Below are positions 55,455 through 63,363 of a stretch of 64,000 nt of DNA, in pieces. The position numbers were made by a program, and so were the translations under genes. Source of the stretch: an uncultured Paenibacillaceae bacterium (lineage in GTDB: Bacteria > Bacillota > Bacilli > Paenibacillales > K13); the NCBI GenBank assembly GCA_913056365.1, contig CAJXLT010000002.1, positions 372,001-436,000 on the forward strand, written 5' to 3'. Numbering within the stretch: position 1 is the stretch's first letter; every line of letters starts with the position of its first letter. The notes under the pieces are model-generated. The model ran no database searches. It saw nothing but the letters and a program-made list of their open reading frames with translations, and was not told the origin of the DNA.

Positions 55455-55513
55455 AAAAGTGATTTGTATAAGGCTTGGCTTGATGCATTGTGGTGATGTG
55501 AGGATTGCAAGAT

Positions 55514-55527
55514 AGAAAACGATTTCC
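55514..55527. promoter_or_regulatory. Candidate CcpA (cre) site
   Basis: AGAAAACGATTTCC matches the catabolite-responsive element pattern TGWAANCGNTNWCA in 12 of 14 positions with the central CG and GAAA/TTTC symmetry. It lies 165 bases upstream of copy 2. Catabolite control would suit a sugar-binding gene. Confidence 0.35.
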
Positions 55528-55634
55528 ATTCCTATATCTTCTATTTTATTCACTTCTCTATATATCATCTATCACAATCATGAGCGAGGTGACACTTTTA
55601 TGACTTTTGTATCACTTTTTTGATAATTACTAAT

Positions 55635-55675
55635 TAAAAAAAAGACAGTATCCAAAAATAACTCGGATACTGTCT
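55635..55675 (-). terminator. Terminator of binding-protein copy 3
   Basis: Minus-strand perfect 11-base-pair stem AGACAGTATCC/GGATACTGTCT followed by eight Ts, seven bases after the stop codon of copy 3. Confidence 0.93.
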
Positions 55676-55682
55676 CGGTTAC

Positions 55683-57230
55683 TTACTTGTTAGCCAAAAA
55701 TTCGTCGAACTGGCTTTGTTTCTCTGCAATGATCTCGTCAAGACCGGAAGCTTTCAGCTTCTCGATGTAATCCGGCAACACTTCATCCGGATCTACAGAG
55801 CCTGTATCTAATGCAGGATCATATTCCTTACGCACGTTAACCGCAGCAGCTACTTGTGTTTTCACTGGTTCAGCATCGAACGTAAAGCCAAGTCCAGGCG
55901 ATACTTTCGCACCTTCATTGAACTCCTTGAACTGCTCCCACTTTTGCGGATCTTCCGTGTCCCATACATAGTTCAGGAACTGATTGCCGAACATCCAAGC
56001 TCCGCCTGGAGAATATGCGCTCGTCGTTTCAGTCGGCGAGATGATGTTGCCTTCACGTGTGAAGTGATCGTCCTCAATACCGAAGTTGAACAGATTGTTC
56101 AAATATGGATCGGTATGCAGCAGATTGATAAACATCATCGCACGTTCTGGGTCTTCAGAAGTCGTGGAGATTGCCAGCATAGAACCGGCTGTCTCAGAAG
56201 TTGCAATTGTGCGTTCCGTAATCGCGATCTGCGCAAGCTTGCCAGTCAAATTCGTGACAGCAGCCATTTCTTCCGCTTTGCCTGGCTTCAATGGTTGAAC
56301 TGTCATAAAGACGTTACCAGCTTTCATTGCATCTTGCGTTGACAGCGTAGTTGTCGTTGCATCTTGATTAATCAATCCATCGACATATAGCTCACGAGCG
56401 ATTTGCAGATTTTCCTTGTAACGGTCAAATTCAAACCGCGGCTTCACTGTAGCATCGTCCTGATCCTTCAAGACAACGCCTGGAATGTTAGCGTCACCCA
56501 AGAAGTCAAACTGTGCGTAATAGTGAACGTTGAACGTTTCGCCATCGCGCATGAACAATGGAATCATTTCTGGCTTCGCTTTTTTGACTGCCTGCAAGAT
56601 CGGTTTCAAATCAGCAGCAGATTGGATCGTAGACATATCGAGCCCGAGCTCTTCAGCAATATCAGTACGGTATATGAATCCGCCTTGTCCGGCAATTTCC
56701 TTGTTCGTCGGAACACCGTAGTTCTTACCGTTAATCTTGGAACCTTCCAAGTAAGCAGGGTCCAGTGTTTCCACGATTGCTTGGCCTGCCTCTGTTTCAA
56801 GCAGCTCGGCAAGGTCGAGGAATGCGCCTTTGGATACGTTTACGGCGTAGCCGGACCACTGAGCTGTAAAGTAAATATCCATCGGCTCTCGGGAAGCGAT
56901 CATCAAGTTAACCTTCTGATCCCACTGTCCCCATTCGATCGGTTGCAACTCCAATGTTGCGTTGATCTTTTCCGTCAAATACTTATTGACTTCCGCCATA
57001 ACTTTGTCATGGTCTTGTTGCTTCGTGCCTGGATATGCCATCTTCAGTACGTACGGTTCCAGACTTGATCCAGCCGCTCCTTCACTGGATTCATTGCTTC
57101 CACCTGCATTCTCAGAGCCTGTGTTGCTGTTAGTATTACCGCTGTTGTTGCCGCCACAAGCCGCGAGGACTAGTGACATAGCGAAGACAAGAGCCAGCAT
57201 GAGCATCATGCTTTTCTTAGTTGTCTTCAT
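55683..57230 (-). CDS. Family 1 solute-binding lipoprotein, copy 3
   Basis: Paralogue nearest the permease genes and so likely the original partner; 515 residues with lipobox VLAAC, a Gly/Asn/Ser linker and a binding domain colinear with copies 1 and 2 but less similar (e.g. NATLELQPIEWGQWDQKVNL). GGGAGG lies seven bases before the ATG. A stem-loop (57266-57300) lies between it and the permease, which may favour higher expression of the binding protein. It ends at a strong terminator. Confidence 0.9.
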   Translation of the reverse strand: MKTTKKSMMLMLALVFAMSLVLAACGGNNSGNTNSNTGSENAGGSNESSEGAAGSSLEPYVLKMAYPGTKQQDHDKVMAEVNKYLTEKINATLELQPIEWGQWDQKVNLMIASREPMDIYFTAQWSGYAVNVSKGAFLDLAELLETEAGQAIVETLDPAYLEGSKINGKNYGVPTNKEIAGQGGFIYRTDIAEELGLDMSTIQSAADLKPILQAVKKAKPEMIPLFMRDGETFNVHYYAQFDFLGDANIPGVVLKDQDDATVKPRFEFDRYKENLQIARELYVDGLINQDATTTTLSTQDAMKAGNVFMTVQPLKPGKAEEMAAVTNLTGKLAQIAITERTIATSETAGSMLAISTTSEDPERAMMFINLLHTDPYLNNLFNFGIEDDHFTREGNIISPTETTSAYSPGGAWMFGNQFLNYVWDTEDPQKWEQFKEFNEGAKVSPGLGFTFDAEPVKTQVAAAVNVRKEYDPALDTGSVDPDEVLPDYIEKLKASGLDEIIAEKQSQFDEFLANK

Positions 57231-57265
57231 GGTGTTCCCTCCCTTTGATGTATGTCTGTATATTT

Positions 57266-57300
57266 GCTAACCGGCTGTCTGTATATGTGCCGGATATAGC
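57266..57300 (-). promoter_or_regulatory. Intercistronic stem-loop between permease and binding protein
   Basis: GCTA-ACCGGC at 57266-57275 pairs with GCCGG-ATATAGC at 57289-57300, with about 13 bases in the loop and no T run. Hairpins at such sites often protect the upstream mRNA or attenuate, giving unequal amounts of permease and binding protein. Confidence 0.45.
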
Positions 57301-57338
57301 CAGTATGATTAGATACACCCATGAAGCTTGCGATGTAA

Positions 57339-58301
57339 TTAGCCCTTAACTGCACCTACAGTCAAGCCTTGAATGAAGAACCGCTGGAAGAACGGATAGG
57401 CGAAAATAATCGGCCCAACACCGACGACAGCCATAGCCATCCGAACGGTCTCTGTCGGGAATGACAGAATGCCGCCGCCTGCAGCAATACCAGCAGCTGC
57501 TTGCGTATTCGTCGACAAGAATTGAATATTCAACATAGTCTTATACATCAAGAACTGAACAGATACGTTCGTATCCTTCGTAATATAAAGCAAGCTCATG
57601 AACCAGTCGTTCCAATATACGAGTGTCTGGAATAGAGCAACAGTCGCCAGCACCGGCATCGATAGCGGCAACACAATCGAGCCGAAGATCCGGAATTCGC
57701 TAGCTCCGTCAATCTTGGCCGCCTCCAGCAAGGCTACCGGTATTGTCGTCTTGAAGAAGGTACGAATAATCAACACCCAGAACGCACCGACCAAGTACGG
57801 CATGATCAACGCCCACAGACTGTTCTTCAGATCAAGCGTCTGCGTATACACCAGATAAAATGGTACAAGACCGCCGTTGAACAGTAACGTGAAGAAGCAG
57901 AAGAACGAGAAGAAGTTCTTGTGCGGGAAATCATCCCGAGATATTGGATACGCATAGAGCGACATCAAGATAACACTCAAAATTGTGCCGACTACGGTAA
58001 CAAATATAGAAACGCCGTATGCGTTCACGATAGGTGTCCAATCTTCAAACAGAAAACGGTACGCGTCAAGACTGAACGTCTGTGGAATAAATTTGTAGCC
58101 ATCGACTACCACATCTCTTTCATTAGAGAAAGAGACAGCTATAACAAGAAACAGCGGCAACACGCAGGCTGCAGTGTAAAGCCAGAAAAATACATTGATT
58201 AAAAAGTTTGCCTTTTTCCCGATTTCATTCGGATTGCGCTCACGCTTTGCTTTTTTCAGCGGATCCACTCCAAGAGTGGGATTCGTAGCAGAACTGCTCA
58301 T
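57339..58301 (-). CDS. Carbohydrate ABC transporter permease, LplC-type
   Basis: Inner subunit of a CUT1-type ABC importer, 320 residues with six membrane helices and the cytoplasmic EAA loop (LLEAAKIDGASEFRIF near 208) that contacts the ATPase. A long soluble N-terminal extension (about 1-28) precedes the first helix. GGGAGGGG lies before the ATG. It follows the LplB-type permease by 17 bases. No ATPase gene is present; CUT1 systems in these bacteria commonly share MsmX/MsmK-type ATPases. Confidence 0.93.
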   Translation of the reverse strand: MSSSATNPTLGVDPLKKAKRERNPNEIGKKANFLINVFFWLYTAACVLPLFLVIAVSFSNERDVVVDGYKFIPQTFSLDAYRFLFEDWTPIVNAYGVSIFVTVVGTILSVILMSLYAYPISRDDFPHKNFFSFFCFFTLLFNGGLVPFYLVYTQTLDLKNSLWALIMPYLVGAFWVLIIRTFFKTTIPVALLEAAKIDGASEFRIFGSIVLPLSMPVLATVALFQTLVYWNDWFMSLLYITKDTNVSVQFLMYKTMLNIQFLSTNTQAAAGIAAGGGILSFPTETVRMAMAVVGVGPIIFAYPFFQRFFIQGLTVGAVKG

Positions 58302-58317
58302 ATGTTACCCCTCCCTT

Positions 58318-59283
58318 CTAGAAAATTGCATTATCCGGGCTAATTTTACGAATGACCAAGTTAGACACGAGTACGAGGATAAATCCGACAATGGACTGAT
58401 ACAGACCGGCTGCGGAGGACATCCCGATGTCACCCATCGCCAAGAACGTCTGGTATACGTAAGTCTCAATAACTAGTGTCGTATCGTACAATGCGCCTTG
58501 GTTCCTTGTAAACTGGAAGAACAGACCGAAGTCCGCATAAAAAATTCGACCAATCTGCAAGATCGTCATGACTACAATTACCGGTGTCAGAAGCGGTACC
58601 GTAATCTTCATAGTTTGCTGCCACTTGCTCGCGCCGTCGATCAATGCCGCTTCATAGTATTCCTTATCGAAGCCGACTATCGCAGCGAGATAAATAACGA
58701 CAAAGTAACCGATGTTCTTCCATGTGTTGACAACTGGCAAAATATATGGCCAATAATCAGGTTCAAAGTACCAGTTGATCTTCTCAATGCCAAGCATTGG
58801 AAGAATCGTGGAGTTGATAAAGCCGTTCTCCCCTTGCAGGAAAGCCATGCCGAGATAGGCTACGACAACGAAGGAGAGGAAATACGGGAGAAACATCGCG
58901 CTCTGGTGAAATTTCGCCCAACCCTTATTGCGCATCTCGTGGAACATGATCGCCAATCCAATCGCGATCCCCAAATTCAGAATAATAAACACAACATTAT
59001 AGGCAATTGTATTCCTCGTAATCTGCCATGCGGTATCGGTTGAGAACAAATACTTGAAGTTATCTAACCCGATCCATGGGCTCCCCCATATCCCGTCAGC
59101 GTAGTTGACGTTCTTAAAGGCGATAATAACGCCAAACATTGGCAAATAATTGTGCAAGATTAGCACAATGCTCGCAGGCAGCAACATTACGTAGAAAATC
59201 CAATACTTGCGGACAGTGCGGAAAAAAGGGATGGTACGTCTTTTCCCCGGCTGCAATGCAGCAGTCGCATCTTGTGTTGCCAT
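58318..59283 (-). CDS. ABC transporter permease, LplB/YteP-type
   Basis: Partner permease of 321 residues with six membrane helices, the EAA motif EYYEAALIDGASKWQQ near 210 and a basic N-terminal tail of about 20 residues. The start is ATG at 59283 because AAGGGGTGA lies just before it; the frame runs 15 codons further without support. The 136-base gap upstream has the inverted repeat TTGTG-GACATGT-CACAA (59369-59385 region), a possible response-regulator site. Confidence 0.93.
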   Translation of the reverse strand: MATQDATAALQPGKRRTIPFFRTVRKYWIFYVMLLPASIVLILHNYLPMFGVIIAFKNVNYADGIWGSPWIGLDNFKYLFSTDTAWQITRNTIAYNVVFIILNLGIAIGLAIMFHEMRNKGWAKFHQSAMFLPYFLSFVVVAYLGMAFLQGENGFINSTILPMLGIEKINWYFEPDYWPYILPVVNTWKNIGYFVVIYLAAIVGFDKEYYEAALIDGASKWQQTMKITVPLLTPVIVVMTILQIGRIFYADFGLFFQFTRNQGALYDTTLVIETYVYQTFLAMGDIGMSSAAGLYQSIVGFILVLVSNLVIRKISPDNAIF

Positions 59284-59416
59284 GCTGTCACCCCTTTCAT
59301 AATATCGACGATTTACTTTATTCATCATAATTTTTTCTCATCCATCCTGCTACATACCAAGGTGACCACTTCGACACTATTGTGACATGTCCACAAAAAA
59401 TACTGTTGCAAATGCT

Positions 59417-59450
59417 AAAAAGGAATCCGCCTGTTATTCGGCGAATTCCT
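59417..59450 (-). terminator. Terminator overlapping the response-regulator stop
   Basis: Minus-strand stem AGGAATTCGCC (59440-59450) with GGCGGATTCCT (59421-59431), loop containing the response-regulator stop codon, followed by TTTT. It separates the two-component genes from the transporter genes. Confidence 0.7.
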
Positions 59451-61047
59451 GGAATCTCTTGCGGTATTCTTGCGGTGTGATACCGGTTATCTTCTTGAAC
59501 AACTTGGCGAAGTGGGAGAAATGCGAATAGCCAACCGCTTCTGCTACGGAGCTGATCTTGTCATTCGATTCTGCAAGCAGCTGCTTGGCTTGCTCCATCC
59601 GGACGGTCTGAATATATTCAGATAACGAGACGCCGGTCTCCTTCTTGAATAACCGTGATACGTAGGCAGGATTGAGGTATACGAGCGCAGCCAGCTCCTC
59701 CCGATGCAATTCTTCGTTCAGATGAGTCTGGATATAATGTTGGATCTTGGCAATGACTGCTGACACGTCCTTCAGCTTGGAGCCGGTCGTCTCGATGACA
59801 GCAGTCACTATACGAGTCGCCCAATTGCGCAAATGATAATAGCTGCGTGTTACCGAATTCATATCCAGCATCTCAGGAGAGGTGAAGATCTCATTCACCG
59901 ACAGACCTTTCTTATGCGCGAATAAGTAAATCATGTTCATGAAGCCAAAATAAAACGCTGCAAGCGACTCCTGTCCGACCTCTTCCTTCTGCATGCTATC
60001 AAGCTTTTCTTCAATACGGGACAACAGCTCATCCTTCTTGCCTGCTTCGAATAACACTAACCAATCAGCGAATGACGGAGGAGGTTGCAAACCGTCGGCC
60101 GTTTCTTTCACTTGCTCCTGCAAGAACACCTCGTTCATCACTTTCAAGTTGCTCCGTTCCATATCCAACAAGTTACTTAAGGATGATTGCAGCTCGTTAA
60201 TGCCAGCCTCCTCCCCGACATAGCAAGAGACTGAGCAATAGAAGTAACGATTGCAAGCCTTCACATATTCCCGACAACGTTCTGTTACAATACTGCGCTC
60301 CAACCGTTCACCAGGAGCCAAATAAATAAGCCCAAGATTATAATCGCCCCGATCCTGGATAACTGCACCTGGTCCTTCCTGTAATATAATTTCCGTAGCC
60401 GCCTTCCTCAGTGCGTATTCCATAATTTCTTCATCTCTTGTGGATAGCTCTTCCTTCCATTCCTCCACACTGATGAGGATCGGCAGTAAATTACCGTCCA
60501 TAGACAGCGGAATTTCATACATATCTAACGCGGTTTGCAGCCGCTGACCGTGAAGCGCTGTTCGTCCAGCCAGCACATCCTGCCAAAATCGTTCAACAAG
60601 CGCTGGAAGCTGCTGTGTCCATTGCTGATAATACATCTTGTACGTTTCATGAAAGTCCAGCATCTCGCGTTCCTCACGGATCAATTCCAATGCTTTGCGC
60701 ACTGTTTCCTTAAGCTGATTGTGATCAACCGGCTTCAACACATAATCGAAGCTGCCTAAATGAATCGCTCGCTGCGCATAGGAGAAATTAGCATGACCTG
60801 TTAGGAATATCGTCTCTGTGTTCGGCGAATGGACTTGCAGCCATTCCAGAAGCTCCAATCCGTTTTCCCCGGGCATTTCGATATCGGAGATTAGCACATC
60901 GACCCGTTCAGAGCGCAAAATCTCCTTCGCCTCATCTACATCCATCGCTTCCATCACCGATTCGATTTGCAGATCGCTCCAGTCTATTCCCTGTGTAATT
61001 CCTTTAATTGCGAATAGTTCATCGTCCACTACCAAGAGCCTGTACAT
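59434..61047 (-). CDS. AraC-type response regulator (YesN-like)
   Basis: Two-component transcription factor of 537 residues: receiver domain (1-125) with Asp8, Asp9, phospho-acceptor Asp55 and LKP-motif lysine; a middle region (about 130-410) of the YesN type; and an AraC/XylS double helix-turn-helix (about 430-535, with AYVSRLFKKETGVSLSEYI and FAKLFKKITGITPQEYRKRF). GAGG lies upstream of the ATG. It overlaps the kinase gene by 29 bases. Expected to activate the adjacent sugar-uptake genes; the sugar is unknown. Confidence 0.93.
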   Translation of the reverse strand: MYRLLVVDDELFAIKGITQGIDWSDLQIESVMEAMDVDEAKEILRSERVDVLISDIEMPGENGLELLEWLQVHSPNTETIFLTGHANFSYAQRAIHLGSFDYVLKPVDHNQLKETVRKALELIREEREMLDFHETYKMYYQQWTQQLPALVERFWQDVLAGRTALHGQRLQTALDMYEIPLSMDGNLLPILISVEEWKEELSTRDEEIMEYALRKAATEIILQEGPGAVIQDRGDYNLGLIYLAPGERLERSIVTERCREYVKACNRYFYCSVSCYVGEEAGINELQSSLSNLLDMERSNLKVMNEVFLQEQVKETADGLQPPPSFADWLVLFEAGKKDELLSRIEEKLDSMQKEEVGQESLAAFYFGFMNMIYLFAHKKGLSVNEIFTSPEMLDMNSVTRSYYHLRNWATRIVTAVIETTGSKLKDVSAVIAKIQHYIQTHLNEELHREELAALVYLNPAYVSRLFKKETGVSLSEYIQTVRMEQAKQLLAESNDKISSVAEAVGYSHFSHFAKLFKKITGITPQEYRKRFQEFAE

Positions 61048-62785
61048 CGGCCTTCACCTCACTTCTTTCAGTTAACAATGGGATGCGTATCGTAACGATT
61101 GCTCCATGCGGTTCAGCATTGGCGAAGGATATCTGGACCTCATCCCCCATATCCATCCGCAGCCTTCTCCATACGTTCCAGATACCAACATGCTCATCAC
61201 TATTGCTTTCAACGTACTCCTTGGCGTTCAGACGTGCCATCAGCTCATCCGCAAATCCTTTCCCATTATCTTGGATCGTTACTTTCATAACATGATCTGA
61301 ATCGGCCTCGTCTTGCGTTGCTTGCACATGAATGACGAACGGCTCCCGCCGATTTTGGAATCCGTGAATAATTGAATTCTCGACGAAAGGCTGTACAATC
61401 AATGGCGGAATTAATACGCCTTGAAGTTCCTTAGATATTTCCAAGTTGTATAACAACAGATCCGGATAACGAAGATGTTGGATTTCCAAGTAATTTTTAA
61501 TGTGCTGCAATTCTTCTTCCAGTGTCACTTTCGTACGATTCGTTCGAATAATAAAGCGGAAGTAGTCTGCAAGATGCAGCGACATTTTTTGCACAGACTT
61601 GAAATCCTTCAGCGCAGCCAGGTTGTATATAATGTTTAAGGTATTCATGTAAAAATGGGGATTAATCTGAACCTGAAGATGCTTGAATTCCGCATCCTGC
61701 ACCTTCAGCTTCTCTTCATATACATTGATCTTCAGATGCTCTATCTCGCGTGCCATCTCGTTAAATGTCGTATTCAGAAAGCGAAATTCACCTGTCCCTC
61801 CTTCATGCAGGCGCACATCCAGCCGCCCTTGACCGATCCGCCGCATACCGCGCACGAGCTCGAACAGCGGCTTAATTAACGTTCGCTGCAGGAAGACAAA
61901 GTACAATACGAGAATGATCACAACGACTAGCGGAATCATATAAATAAATTGTTGGAAATACGGTAAATTTCGTAAAATACTTTTCTCGGCTACAATAATG
62001 GCATACTTAATATTTGCCATCAAGGACTGTTCTTCCACAATCAAATAATCACTGCCATTGTCGCGATCTGTAACTATACGGTAATCTTTATTAGCTTCCC
62101 CTTCCTTGACGTCCATCATCGAGTAGCGGTCCGCTGAGCTTCCGATTCCGCCGATAGATTGATCTCCAGACAGCAGCATCACTCCGCCGTCTTCCCCAAG
62201 CTCCCAATTGCTAATCGGTTCCATTAAATTCTCTACACTAATCCACGAACCAATAAAAACGTTCGCATTCACGGCAATCATTTTGTACATCGCATAGCCA
62301 TCCGCAGTCTCTACAACCCGCCACTCCTTATCCGGCGGCTCCTCTGCGGACGTAAGCAGCGTGTCAATATTATCATATATAACTTCTCGTTCTTGATATG
62401 TATTCTTCTGCGTAGATAAGATTAGATCATTGTTCTTGCGCAAGTAGACGAATATCGAATCCACCATCTCGTAATACCCAATCGTAATATTCAGTTTATT
62501 AATAATTCGCAACTTGGTCAGCATATATTCATTGCTGTCCGACACATACGCATTAATAATACTGACATCCTGATCATTAAGCATGCCATATAAGAACAAG
62601 TTCGTCTGATATAGAACATTGTCCGTATTCTTCGTATAGAGATCCAGCAAATTGCTATGATTCTTAGAAATTTGATCGCGCACGATATTGATCGCGTAAT
62701 AATTACTGTAATACAAAAAAATCGCTAATGGGATGGTGACCAATAAAAAACCAGCTAAAATTCTGAGTTTCACGGATTGCAGCAT
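61019..62785 (-). CDS. Sensor histidine kinase (YesM-like)
   Basis: Membrane histidine kinase of 588 residues. The start ATG at 62785 follows AAGGGGA; the frame extends 33 codons upstream. Layout: TM1 (about 10-28), extracellular dCache-like sensor (30-280), TM2 (about 284-306), HAMP (about 308-360), His_kinase domain with the phospho-histidine in INPHFYMNTL near 382, and a HATPase with NGKGF near 520. This class pairs with AraC-type YesN regulators and often controls sugar uptake or degradation operons. Confidence 0.93.
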   Translation of the reverse strand: MLQSVKLRILAGFLLVTIPLAIFLYYSNYYAINIVRDQISKNHSNLLDLYTKNTDNVLYQTNLFLYGMLNDQDVSIINAYVSDSNEYMLTKLRIINKLNITIGYYEMVDSIFVYLRKNNDLILSTQKNTYQEREVIYDNIDTLLTSAEEPPDKEWRVVETADGYAMYKMIAVNANVFIGSWISVENLMEPISNWELGEDGGVMLLSGDQSIGGIGSSADRYSMMDVKEGEANKDYRIVTDRDNGSDYLIVEEQSLMANIKYAIIVAEKSILRNLPYFQQFIYMIPLVVVIILVLYFVFLQRTLIKPLFELVRGMRRIGQGRLDVRLHEGGTGEFRFLNTTFNEMAREIEHLKINVYEEKLKVQDAEFKHLQVQINPHFYMNTLNIIYNLAALKDFKSVQKMSLHLADYFRFIIRTNRTKVTLEEELQHIKNYLEIQHLRYPDLLLYNLEISKELQGVLIPPLIVQPFVENSIIHGFQNRREPFVIHVQATQDEADSDHVMKVTIQDNGKGFADELMARLNAKEYVESNSDEHVGIWNVWRRLRMDMGDEVQISFANAEPHGAIVTIRIPLLTERSEVKADVQALGSGR

Positions 62786-62821
62786 GTAGGTTCCCCTTTG
62801 GTTCGAATAGGCGCTACTCCT

Positions 62822-62850
62822 ATTGTAATAAGCAGATTTGGGCTTGGCAA
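62822..62850 (-). promoter_or_regulatory. Sigma-A-like promoter of the two-component operon
   Basis: Minus-strand TTGCCA (62845-62850) and TACAAT (62822-62827) with 17 bases between, about 35 bases before the kinase start. Confidence 0.7.
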
Positions 62851-62882
62851 CCTTTGCTTCACAATGATCCGTACGAATAAAC

Positions 62883-62933
62883 AAAAAAAGAAGATGGCAT
62901 AACCGACTTGAAGCCGGTTCCGACCATCTTCTT
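62883..62933 (-). terminator. Terminator of the floA operon
   Basis: Minus-strand stem AAGAAGATGG/CCATCTTCTT (10 base pairs) with an inner CGG/CCG stem, followed by TTTTTTT, just after the stop codon of the 62939 gene. Confidence 0.88.
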
Positions 62934-62938
62934 TCATG

Positions 62939-63361
62939 CTATCTTCTGTACGGTCTCTTCGCTCGCGGCGGTCCGAACACTTCGGACCACATCATTCCAA
63001 GCCTAGCATCATCTGCCGATGGACGATGTTCAGCCGTTATTCGGACTGGACTCGCGGATTCCGGACGTATCCGGTACGGACGAAGCGGCTTCGAATCCGG
63101 TACTGGTTGTGTTGCGCCTTCTGATTCATAAGCTTGAAGTGCCTCCATATATTTATTCTCAGGTTCCACATCGTAGGCTTCTGTCTCCCAATGATCCAGC
63201 TCTCTCGACGGCTGCGGCTCTTCATTCGTGAATGTCGGCATGCCTGATCCTTGCCTCCGAGGACGTACCGGTTCCGCTTCCTTGCGCTTTCGAAACAAAG
63301 CGCTGATCAAGCCAATCACAATTAACAAGATTAGCGGATTGCCGAATAGTACATCAAGCAT
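62939..63361 (-). CDS. Membrane-anchored hypothetical protein downstream of floA
   Basis: A 140-residue protein with one N-terminal membrane helix (about 5-24), a short positive segment (RKRKE) and a long polar, proline-rich, probably disordered tail rich in Glu, Pro and Arg. No family recognised. It starts two bases after the floA stop with AAAGGA upstream, so it is co-translated with floA. It occupies the place of yqfB in B. subtilis but shows no resemblance that I can see. Confidence 0.7.
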   Translation of the reverse strand: MLDVLFGNPLILLIVIGLISALFRKRKEAEPVRPRRQGSGMPTFTNEEPQPSRELDHWETEAYDVEPENKYMEALQAYESEGATQPVPDSKPLRPYRIRPESASPVRITAEHRPSADDARLGMMWSEVFGPPRAKRPYRR

Positions 63362-63363
63362 AC

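Noticed and set aside
57266-57300. Hairpin as a terminator between the permease and copy 3
   Set aside because: No T run follows the stem, so I call it an intercistronic stem-loop instead.
61019-61047. Possible frameshift between the kinase and regulator genes
   Set aside because: The 29-base overlap leaves both proteins complete: the kinase ends after its ATPase domain and the regulator starts with a normal receiver domain and a GAGG site.
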